Of a stretch of DNA of 64,000 nucleotides, positions 24,975-34,559 are shown piece after piece. A model generated the notes under the pieces. It worked only from the letters and a program-made list of their open reading frames with translations. It searched no databases and had not been told where the DNA came from. The translations under genes were made by a program, and so were the position numbers. The DNA is from Tipula vernalis (Eukaryota; Arthropoda; Insecta; Diptera; Tipulidae), in NCBI GenBank assembly GCA_958295665.1, contig OY282560.1:93038311-93102310 (forward strand). The letters run 5' to 3'. Positions within the stretch are counted from its first letter, which is position 1, and each line of letters starts with the position of its first letter.

Positions 24975-25445
24975 ATCAATCCTAATTGGCGGCCATATTT
25001 CAGAACTTCATCTAAAAATCATTTTAGAATCCCGTTTTTGATGCACATACCGAATTTCATAATAATCGGTTAAGGAATAGCCAAGTTTCATCCTACTTGG
25101 CCATATTCCAGAATTTTATCCAAAAATCATTTTAAAATCCCATTTGAAATTGCCATTTCCATCCTAATTGGCGATATTCCAGAACTTCAATTAAAAAATC
25201 ATTTTAGAATACCGTTTCCAACGCAGAAGTCGAATTTAATCATAATCGTGGAAAGGAATAGCCAAGTTCCATCCTACTGCGCTACACTCCATTGCTTTGT
25301 CCAAAAATCATGTTAGAAACTCATTTTCATCGCTCATGTCAAATTTCACTGAAATCAGTTAAAAAATAGCAATTCCATCCAAATTGGCCAAATTTCAGAA
25401 CGACATCTAAAAATCGTTTTAGAATTTCATATCCATTAATCGATC
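24975..25445. repeat. ~110-bp tandem array, right part
   Basis: The landmark attccagaactt.atctaaaaatcattttagaatcc recurs at about 24997, 25104, 25175 (after a shortened unit), 25286 and 25391. Other shared words are catcctaattggcc and aataatcggttaaggaatagccaagttcc. Spacing is about 106-110 bp apart from the short unit. Confidence 0.75.
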
Positions 25446-27174
25446 AATTTTAAACGATCGATTAATCTAAGTATCAATCGTTAACGATTTTTCAGATGTC
25501 AACCGTAACCAATCTATAAGATGAGAAGCGTTTTACGGCTACAAATGCCCGTCAAATGAATAATGATCGGACATAGAATTATTGAAGATCTTTATAAACT
25601 AAGTCTTATTTATTTTAATGGTACAGATATTTATTAAAATAACAAGTCACATCCACTCTGGAAAGTTCGTTTCACAATACTCAATTCGTTCCATTTTTCC
25701 ATATTTAATTTTTTTTATTTGTAGTACATGGACATGTGTATGTAAATCTATTTTAAAATATTTGTATGTTTGTATATACTAAATATGTCTTTTTATGTTA
25801 ACGGTATCACCGTGTTATACTCTTTCAAGGAACTTCATTTATTATTGTTTATTATTACTACACTTTTCCCACTAGGCACTAATGTTTCGATCGATAAATC
25901 TATTTTTTGTTTTATATTGTGTATGAAGTACACTAATCAGTCCAACACTAATTCGATTAAAATACATAAAATGCTTAACCGGGCAGATAGATACAATTTG
26001 TATTCAAAAATTGTCGGATCATTCTCTAAAAAGCCCTGAAATTGGGTTTGGTTGTTCAATAGAACGTGAAACCATTATTTTTTATTTAAACCATTATTTG
26101 TTATATAGTGCGACTGTATACAATGTAATCGTATATGTACATATTGTATTCAAGTCCTTGAACTTAATACCATGGTTGGAATTAAGATTAAAGTTGGATT
26201 AAAATTGTTATACATTTTTGGGTTGTATTTGGATAAATATTGAATTATTTTTTAATTAGTGAAATGAGAAAATTAACGACCCATAAACACGGTCCCTTTA
26301 TAACAAAATTTTCATTTATCTTGAAAAAGGATTAATGTTGATGTGAGGATAGGAACAATAAGGGTAAGGGTAATTCCATGTAGAATAATTTTAAGATTAT
26401 TCATTCTGTTACATTCTATGTAAGATTACGTATGCGAGCTATTGACTTTTCACATTTTTTATTTATTTTATTTTATTGTCGAACTTCCAGAAAATTATTA
26501 AGTCAATAAAAGTAAATATATGAGACAAAAGTAAGAAAACTGGCGCCAATCATTTACATCTATACAAAGAGAATACAATATGTATACGCAAAAATTTCCT
26601 TTCCACCCATATATTTCTTGTTTTTCGATTTCGACCCGCTTTGTCACAGAAGATTTTTTTTTTTTTTTTGTATCTTCTGCATTTTATTTTGTCGGCTAAT
26701 CGATTTTCTTTTATTTTTCCTTTGTTTTTCCTATTTTTTTACATGTTCATTTACAGTTCGTGTCACATAGTTAAGTTCAGGGAATTTTAACAATAAAATA
26801 CATACATGCTTACGTCATTTGTAATAGGTTTTTAGGTTGAAGATGAATTTTATACGAAACACTTTATTGAAAAGCTTTAATCGTCTAAATATCCCTTAAT
26901 TATTGTTCTTCAGAATTATGAAATTAATAATTCGATAGGGTGGTTCTTTATCCTACGTTTAATTGTACTAGCATACAGCAATAGATGGATATCTTTGCTG
27001 TTAATGTTAAATCGATAGTAATTGTCCAATTTTTACATTGTGGGAAACGTAATTCACCTAATGTTTTAAAGTAAGAATCCAATTACCAGTGTGACAATGT
27101 TAATTCTATTGGGAAGGTTCTAAAAATTGCGGGTGTCAGTGCTGTCCACCGAACGTATAGTAAAAAAAATATCA
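25446..27174. other. AT-rich non-coding stretch
   Basis: No gene recognised. The two small plus frames at about 25770-26202 have no recognisable content and AT-rich composition like their surroundings. An atcgattaat/attaatcgat-type palindrome lies at about 25438-25470. Confidence 0.4.
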
Positions 27175-27325
27175 AGAATGATAGAATACGAGAGCGGAGT
27201 GAGAAGTCTGGTAAAAATGAAACAAGGAATAATATTTTCGGCCAAAAAAAATGTATTTTTCAACGTAGTCGACTTTTAGCTCGCTACACTTAGTCCAACG
27301 TTTTCCAATTTTTCGATCCCTTCCG
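27175..27325. repeat. 151-bp target duplication, left copy (holds a mariner end)
   Basis: Identical base for base, by eye, to 31961-32111. It contains 14 bp of flank including the TA, then 137 bp of the mariner terminus (27189 onward). It directly borders the LINE on its 5' side. Confidence 0.9.
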
Positions 27326-27561
27326 CGGGGGGGGGGGGGGGGGGTAAGGGGCGCCGGTTTAGATGGTCTTATTATACTAGCCCAAATGCCAACCTCACCT
27401 GCACGTGGTGCTTCCTGCTAATTAACTAACGAGGCTCTGGCGACCGAGATACGGCGGAATAACCGACTACCGAGAACATAGCAAATGATGTTCTCTTCAA
27501 TGACCCACTACCAACTTGTACTGGTTAGGTTTGTAGTTGATACATAACCAGTTTTAAAGCA

Positions 27562-29109
27562 ATGAGTTCAACGCAAAAAGGAAACAATACCCCAGGTGGT
27601 AAACCAACTACCCAGTTGGCTAATCCACCCTCTTACGAGGCTGGCTCAATGGATTCTGGGGTGAGCCAATCATTGCTAAACCCATTCGAAAGAAGTTCAA
27701 TGTTGTTAAGATCACCAAACAATCATACTAACTCTGCAAATCAGCAGAAAGACGAAAACGCTGAACTCTGTCGAAAACTCAGTGAAGTAGAGGTACTTTT
27801 AACCCAATTAAGAAGCGAAATTGAAAAGCTGAAAAAAGAAAATGAAGAATTGAAGAAGCCCAAACCAATGGAGATTTCTGAAAACCCGCTAACTTGTTAT
27901 AATGAAACAAGTACTCACACTAGTTATAACAATGAGTTCCATATTGATGAAGAGGATCTCATGAGAGAAACAGATTTGGTACTGAAAAGGAAGAAAAGAC
28001 CTACCAAAAAACGAAAAGCAGAATTCTCGCCTGAAGTTGGAGATCATTCGCAAGCTAATGTATTAGTAACTGGTGATACTAATACCAAACCAACTCACCA
28101 GCAACAGCAACAAAAGGTTGTACCGAAAGAAAAGGCTCCTCCGCCAATTAATGTAATCGGCATAACAGAATTTGCAAGTATACAATCTATAATGAAATCA
28201 GTGACAGCTAATGAATATAGAGTAGTGTCACTAAACAACAACGTGTGGAAAATCAATACACCAGATTCCGACACATATAGAGCTCTAGCAACAAAGCTCA
28301 ATGCGGAAGGTAAAGAATGGTTCACATACGAAGATAAAAACGGACGCGCAATTAAGGTTATGGCCAGAGGCCTTCATCCAACGTGTAAGAAGGAGGACAT
28401 AATTGAGGACCTAAAGGCAAGAGATCTGCAAATAGAAGATGCAGTAAACATCCTAAAACGAGAGAGAGGTGAGAACAATCAAGTCAAAAAAAGGGGGCTT
28501 CCACTCTTCATGCTTATGTTTAACAAAAAGGAGAAAGTTGAAAACATCTTCAACATCAAAGCAATTCTCAATATGAGGGTTAAAATAGAACCGCTTAAGA
28601 AAAACACGAGGCTAATACCTCAATGCAAAAAATGCCAAGGTTTCAATCACACGCAAAAATATTGCAGACGGGAGCCAAGATGCGTAAAATGTGCTGGAAA
28701 ACACAACGCGAAAGAGTGTACAGAAAGTAGAAACACCCCTGCAAAATGTATAAACTGTAAAGGGCATCATCCTGCAAATTATAGAGGCTGTGAAGTAGCC
28801 AAAGAACTTCAAAGACTAAGAAACAAAACGCATCAGTTTCCTCAAACCCCTAGGGTTACCAGAGAAGAGAAACCAACTAAAACCCAAGCGGAGCCAAAAC
28901 CACCAGGTATTGGTACAGAGCGGAAAAGTTATTCACAAATTGTACAGCAATCATCTAATGCTACGAATGATAATCCCCTTGAAAGGATTTGTCGAAGCAT
29001 AGAAGCCATAAATATAAGGCTAGCAAAGCAAGAACGTGGTCTAGAAGCTTTATATAAGCGTCTAGATATGCATCAAACCTTGAACGAGGCAACAGCCCTC
29101 ATATACTAA
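27562..29109 (+). CDS. Jockey-clade LINE ORF1 (Gag-like nucleic-acid binding protein)
   Basis: 515 residues, intact. Low-complexity polar N-terminus; coiled coil at about 65-95 (leucine/lysine/glutamate heptads, LRSEIEKLKKENEELKK); basic stretch KRKKRPTKKRKAEF at about 141-154; central region typical of Jockey Gag with NVIGITEF and MARGLHPTCKKEDI; then three CCHC-type knuckles (CKKCQGFNHTQKYC, CVKCAGKHNAKEC, CINCKGHHPANYRGC) at about 354-412. ORF1 proteins of this clade bind element RNA. The ATG at 27562 (aagcaATGAGT) begins the only long frame. It is the one uninterrupted ORF of the element. Confidence 0.9.
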   Translation: MSSTQKGNNTPGGKPTTQLANPPSYEAGSMDSGVSQSLLNPFERSSMLLRSPNNHTNSANQQKDENAELCRKLSEVEVLLTQLRSEIEKLKKENEELKKPKPMEISENPLTCYNETSTHTSYNNEFHIDEEDLMRETDLVLKRKKRPTKKRKAEFSPEVGDHSQANVLVTGDTNTKPTHQQQQQKVVPKEKAPPPINVIGITEFASIQSIMKSVTANEYRVVSLNNNVWKINTPDSDTYRALATKLNAEGKEWFTYEDKNGRAIKVMARGLHPTCKKEDIIEDLKARDLQIEDAVNILKRERGENNQVKKRGLPLFMLMFNKKEKVENIFNIKAILNMRVKIEPLKKNTRLIPQCKKCQGFNHTQKYCRREPRCVKCAGKHNAKECTESRNTPAKCINCKGHHPANYRGCEVAKELQRLRNKTHQFPQTPRVTREEKPTKTQAEPKPPGIGTERKSYSQIVQQSSNATNDNPLERICRSIEAINIRLAKQERGLEALYKRLDMHQTLNEATALIY

Positions 29110-29110
29110 A

Positions 29111-31787
29111 ATGAGCAGATCACTAAGAATTGTCACCTGGAACGCGAACGGACTAGCGCAACATGTTCCAGAGCTAGAAATTTTTCTAAATTTAGAAAAA
29201 ATAGATATCTGCCTTATATCGGAGAGCCATTTGACAAAAACATCATTTATTAAAATACGTGATTATGAATGTTACCATGCTGTTTACCCAGGAGGAAAAC
29301 CCAGAGGAGGATCAACAGTAATAGTGAAAAAGAGTCTCAAACACTATGAAGAACCTAGTATAGAAGAGGAAAGTATGCAAGTTAAAACCATAAAAGTTGA
29401 AACTAACAATAATAATGAATACAGTATTCCTCTATCTACTGCCCTCCACGCTATAATCTAAACAAAGAAGATTATAATAGACTCTTTAGATCACTAGGAT
29501 CCAATTTTATTATTGGTGGTGACTTTAATGCAAAAAACACCTATTGGGGATCAAGACTTACAACCCATAAAGGAAAAGAGCTATTCGAAGCCGGACGAAT
29601 AAATAACTGCGAGTTCCACTCTGGAGGTAAACCAACATACTGGCCTGCTGATATAAATAAAATACCAGATCTCATTCATTTTTATGTAACGAAAGGGATC
29701 ATCGAGGATTACATGTACATCGAAAACAGCGAAGGGATATATTCCAATCATACACCTGTTATCATGACACTCAGCACAATGATAATTAATAAGGATAACC
29801 TGCCTAAATTAACAAATAATAGAACTAACTGGGACCTATTCCAAGAACTAATTGAAATGCAAACAAATCTACGAGTGCCGATTAAAACACCGGTACAGTT
29901 GGAAGACGAACTAGAGGTATTTAACAGTACTATTCAACAAGCAGCATGGGAAAGTTCTCCTGCTAGTCACACCGAATCCCGTAGGAATCAAAATTATCCT
30001 ATTGAGGTCAGGGAGTTAGTTAGAGAGAAACGGAAGGCAAGAAAAACCTGGCAAAGGACGCGCGCCCCGGAAAACAAAAAAATCCTCAATTTTCTATGCA
30101 ATAAACTAAAACAACTTATAAAAGAAATTAAGAATGAAACTATCAACAAGTACTTAAATGGTCTCACCGAACATAAAGATATTGATTACTCTCTTTGGAA
30201 AGCAACAAAGGGATTAAAAAGAACCAAAACGCATGTGCCGCCTATTAAAAATGGGGAAGGAACCTGGGCCAAAAGCGACAAGCAAAAAGCTATTTTATTT
30301 GCAGCTCACTTGGAAGACACCTTTCAACCGTTACCTAGGCAAACAGCAGATGAAAACATAAAACAGTTAGCAAAATTGATGAATATAATATTCGATGTGT
30401 AACATTACAGGAATTAAAAAATGAGATCAAGTGTAATTTGAACGCAAAAAAAGCTCCAGGATATGATTTAATTACTGGACAAGTCGTAAAAGCCATTCCC
30501 GAGAAGGGACTACGAAAATTGGTTCAAATTATCAATGCTGTCTTCAGACTAAAATATGTCCCACGGCAATGGAAGGTTGCTGAAGTAATTATGATCCCCA
30601 AACCAGGCAAACCAGCGAACGATAAAAAGTCGTACAGACCGATTTCACTACTTCCTGTAATTTCAAAATTATTTGAAAAATTACTGCTCAAGAGACTCAA
30701 GCCAATAATAGAAGAGAAAAATTTGATTCCACCACACCAATTTGGATTTAGAGAAAATCACTCTACGATAGAACAAGTTCACAGAATAACGGATATAATC
30801 GAAGACTCACTTGAGAATAAGAAGATATGCTCCAGCATCTTCTTAAATGTAGCACAAGCTTTCGACAAAGTTTGGCACCAAGGACTTGAATTTAAATTGC
30901 ATCGAGATCTACCTAAGCAATTCTATCAAATTCTTAAATCTTATATCGCAGACCGACATTTCCGTGTAAAATATAACCAAGAGTACTCTGAACTAAAGAG
31001 AATATCAGCAGGCATACCACAGGGTAGCGTACTGGGTCCTATATTGTACATCCTGTACACCAGAGATATGCCAAATACAGAAGGTGCCACCATAGCAACA
31101 TTTGCAGACGATACAGCTATTCTGGCGACTGGAAAGTGTATATCAGAAGCAACGACCAAACTTCAAAAAGCAACCGACACAGTGAGTAGTTGGACAAAGA
31201 AATGGCGCATTAGCCTAAACGAAGCAAAGTCGGTTCACGTAAACTTCACGAACCAGAAAGTTAACTGGATTCCAGTGAAACTTAATTCAAGGCCGGTTCC
31301 AAATGCAAATACAGCCAAATACCTCGGCATGACTCTCGATTGCAAGCTTAGATGGAAAGAGCATGTTAAAAAGAAAAAAGAAGAATTGAACATTAAATAT
31401 AGGAAAATGTATTGGCTAATAGGTAGAAACTCTGAGCTTACAATACATAACAAATTGCTATTATATCAGCAAATACTTAAACCCGTGTGGGCCTACGGTA
31501 TTCAACTTTGGGGTTGTACCAAGAAGACAAATGTACAAATGATTCAATGTTTTCAAAACAAAGTGCTGCGTGGAATTGTAAACGCACCATGGTACATTAG
31601 AAATGATAACCTCCATAGGGACTTAAACATGGAATATGTAAGTGAAGAAATACAAAATCATGCGAAGAAACACATTCAGCGGATATCTCGGCACCAAAAT
31701 GCAGACATACGAAGTTTGTTGGATACCACCAATGCAGTAAGAAGACTTCAAAGGCAGAAACCTTTGGAATTGGGCAGTTGTATTTAA
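29111..31787 (+). pseudogene. Jockey-clade LINE ORF2 (APE endonuclease + reverse transcriptase), broken
   Basis: The APE endonuclease begins MSRSLRIVTWNANGL with ISESHL. A frameshift falls near 29430-29461, after which GGDFNAKNTYWG, DLIHFYVTKGI and YSNHTPV follow. A second frameshift at about 30385 leads to the RT frame (30438-31787): KKAPGYDLI, MIPKPGKP, RPISLLP, IFLNVAQAFDKVWH (motif A), AGIPQGSVLGP, FADDTAIL (motif C) and YLGMTLD. The catalytic motif A Asp is Asn (AAT); the usual Asp of the endonuclease SDH motif is also Asn (AAT), and DLxDFF is DLIHFY. This copy cannot encode an active enzyme. Confidence 0.9.
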
Positions 31788-31960
31788 TTCGGATAGAGAA
31801 AAATAATTACTATGTAAATTCAAACGGGAGTAACCATTGGGCTACTGCCCGTCAAATGTGAATCTTCATTTAAGAAAGATAAATTACTAAATGATTTGTA
31901 AATCAGTTGTAATATTAAATAAAAAAAAAAAAAAAATAAAAAAAAAAAAAAAAAAAAAAA

Positions 31961-32111
31961 AGAATGATAGAATACGAGAGCGGAGTGAGAAGTCTGGTAA
32001 AAATGAAACAAGGAATAATATTTTCGGCCAAAAAAAATGTATTTTTCAACGTAGTCGACTTTTAGCTCGCTACACTTAGTCCAACGTTTTCCAATTTTTC
32101 GATCCCTTCCG
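31961..32111. repeat. 151-bp target duplication, right copy
   Basis: Identical to 27175-27325. It begins immediately after the LINE A-tail and runs into the remaining mariner body at 32112. Confidence 0.9.
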
Positions 32112-33174
32112 AATAATACGATTTCTTCAACCCTTCAAAATAGACGTTTGTTGTATCGATGATTTCCTCATTAGAGCCGGATCTCTTTCTGCCGAGCCAT
32201 TTCTTCAAGTTCGGAAAAAGGAAATAATCGCTTTGGCTAAGTCTGGAGAATATGGCGGATGTAGAAGCAATTCGAAGCGTAATTCATGGATTTTGGAAAA
32301 TAACTTTTTCTTCGCCAAATGCGGTCGTTTTTCTTTCAAAACGTCGTTGAAACGGTCCAATAAGTTGCAGTAATATTCGCCGTTGACTGTTCTCCCCTTT
32401 TGAAGGTGGATTATGCCGCGTGCATCCCAAAAAACTGTTGCCATGACCTTGTTGGCCGATAAAACCACCTTAGCCTTCTTCGGCGCAGATTCGCAAGTAG
32501 AAATCCACTGTTTAGACTGTTCTTTGGTCTTCGGTGTTTAGTGATGGATCCATGTTTCATCCACAATTATGAAACGACGCAAAAACTCCTTTTTATTTCG
32601 CTTGAACATCGCCAAACCTGCCTCTGAAGTTGTCACACGTATGCGTTTTTGGTCGATTGTAAGCAAACGCGGCACCCAACGCGCGGATAGCTTTTTCATA
32701 TTCAATATTGCGCACACGTTCATCTGAAATGCCTACTATCTCAGCTATCTCGCGCACTTTCAATCTGCGGTCTTGCAATACCGTATCATGGATTTTGTCA
32801 ACCATTTTTGCTGTGGTGACTTCATTTGGGCGTACTGAACGTTCGGCATCAGTTGTCTTTGTACGACCATAACGAAAATCAGTAAACCACTTGTGAATCA
32901 TTTTAATCGATGGTGAAGAGTCCCCATAATATTTATCAAGCTTTATTTTGGTTTGCGTAATGGTCTTTCCACGCAAAAAATAATGTTTAATTAACACACG
33001 AAATTCACTTTTTTCCATGTTTGCAAAAAAACAATGGGTTGTCTGTTTTTAATGGCTGTCAAAACTGAACTAAATGATAGATCTGTCTGAAAATTTTATC
33101 GCCACATGACATCCGGGATTTGCGAATGTGGCGCCCTCTGTTGAAATTTTACCAGCCTTCTCACTCCGCCCTCG
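31975..33174 (-). mobile_element. mariner (D34D) element, hit by the Jockey LINE
   Basis: TA-flanked (31973-31974 and 33175-33176). TIRs begin CGAGAGCGGAGTGAGAAG on the left and, inverted, CGAGGGCGGAGTGAGAAGG on the right, about 28 bp. 1200 bp in this uninterrupted copy; its first 137 bp are also present left of the LINE as part of the target duplication. Transposase on the minus strand. The TIR is related to that of the mariner at 47271. Confidence 0.9.
32160..33018 (-). pseudogene. mariner transposase, decayed
   Basis: Starts MEKSEFRVLIKHYFLRGK (HTH domain) and runs to 32593. The next frame (32723-32538) has LSARWVPRLL and IIVDETWIHH (first catalytic Asp). The third (32468-32205) has KVMATVFWDARG, KEKRPHLAKKKLF and PPYSPDLA. 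The segment that should hold the second catalytic Asp (xDNAxxH) is absent: KKKLF is followed directly by SKIHELRFE, implying an internal deletion near 32290. A further frameshift follows PDLA; the SDYFLFPNL piece is in another frame. Non-functional. Confidence 0.88.
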
Positions 33175-33176
33175 TA

Positions 33177-34300
33177 ATGAGGAGTGTCGTCGTGCTATCG
33201 AGCAACAAAGCGCACATAGAAGCACAAAAACTATTTGATCCACCAGTACAATTTTCAGCTTGCGTTGGTTGCAGCTATAAGATGTAAGATTCAGATCTGA
33301 TAGAGAAGGGTCGTGCGTGTGATATTTGACTAGAGACGTGACACGATGATCAAATCTCTAATCTTGTCATGAAATTAAACGACAATGAGTAACTGGATTG
33401 ACCCTGTTCTTATGGAATGAGTAGTCATCCCGGATAAGTGAGCCACCTTTTAGTAAGCATAGATGTCGGCGACGATACCTCCTCAGGATAATAATAAGAG
33501 CTGGTTTGGGATCGGAATCGATGGGGTCAAATTTTGGCACGGTATGGGCCAGCAATGGCCTGTAAAAACTGTTTATTATTATTTATAGTTTATTATTATT
33601 TATTTATTTTTATTTCCTTTTCTTAATTTTGACACCTTGTCCTCATTTTTGAGTTTTTATTTGTTGATGTATTGTATTTAGAGGATGGGATTCCTAATAG
33701 ATTGTGCGTCACCTTGACTTGCTAGTTTACTACCTTTTTCTGGTACACCTATTACTCTTATCTGAACGAACCTGTCATTGGTCTTGGATGCGATTGTCGG
33801 TTATTTCACTCGACCAAACGAGTTGGTCATTAAACGCTTTCAAACGCTTACAAATTTATATGAATTATTTGAATTTTGGTTTGGGTCAACGATTTTTGAA
33901 TTCCGATTGATCTTTACGGTTTATCTTTATTTTCCAAATTTAGTAAATTTGAATTGTACATTACAAATCTGGGTGCTTGTTGAAAACCTCATTTGCTCAA
34001 TTTTTTATGAATGTTAGACAATTATATTTTACAAGATTTTCAATTTCAAGGTTTTTCCAAATTTTTTTTGAGATTTAGATAAAAGTAAAATGTTTCACGG
34101 TGTAGTAATTCTTCAAGCGCTAATATATTCGTTTTGCTCTAATTTTGAAATGATTTTTGAGCTTAATTAAATTTAGTTTGTTTGAAAACATACTTAGACT
34201 ATAAATAGTCTTGCAATAAGACAAACAATGTAATTTGTTTTTGTATCATAATTTTATAAACATTATTTACTCGCATTCGTTATTTGCGCTTGGTGTGACT
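33177..34300. other. Spacer without recognised genes
   Basis: Short frames only. The start (33178-33245) resembles the end of an insect LINE peptide (NEECRRAIEQQ), too short to assign. The rest is AT-rich and featureless. Confidence 0.35.
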
Positions 34301-34475
34301 GTGGATAGGGCAAATGGCCGATACATCCACATCGCCGACAGGACAGATGGCCGACAACTACCTCATTGATAAGACATGCGTGACCGACACAACCACATTG
34401 CCGATAAAACAGATGGCCGACACAACCACATCGCCGACAGGATAGATGGCCGACAAGATAGATGGCCGACAAGAT
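34301..34475. repeat. 33-bp minisatellite, block 1 (left of LOA)
   Basis: Imperfect tandem units of about 33 bp made of two related halves: gccgacaggacagatg (16) and gccgacacaaccacatc (17). About five units with indels. The sequence resumes at 39409 after the LOA insertion. Because 33 is divisible by three the array is open in several frames, which explains the short spurious ORFs here. Confidence 0.85.
34464..34475. repeat. LOA target site duplication, left
   Basis: ggccgacaagat, repeated at 39409-39420 on the other side of the LINE. It lies in a tandem array, so some ambiguity remains. Confidence 0.7.
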
Positions 34476-34559
34476 TATTATTATTATTTACTGGAGGGCC
34501 ATGTAGGCGATAAGCCACCTCGTACCGCGACCTAAAAGATCTATTGTGCTGGACCCTAC

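Larger units (their letters stand above)
27326..31960 (+). mobile_element. Jockey-clade LINE with 151-bp target duplication
   Basis: A ~4.6-kb non-LTR retrotransposon: 5' UTR (27326-27561, opening with C and a run of 18 G), ORF1 (27562-29109), ORF2 (29111-31787, three frames), a short 3' UTR and an A-rich tail (31919-31960). It is inserted in a mariner end and flanked by a perfect 151-bp direct repeat (27175-27325 and 31961-32111). The ORF1 stop and ORF2 ATG are one base apart (taa a atg). Having both ORFs and a 5' UTR, it looks full length. Confidence 0.92.

Noticed and set aside
31820..32079. Poly-Phe and poly-Lys ORFs
   Set aside because: Both strands of the LINE A-tail.
33178..33245. NEECRRAIEQQ-like peptide next to the mariner
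   Set aside because: Resembles a segment of some insect LINE proteins but is only about 20 codons long, and the frame does not continue across the mariner site.
34301..34475. CRISPR-like alternation of two repeat halves
   Set aside because: The 16/17-bp halves are related tandem units with no unique spacers, in a eukaryotic context.
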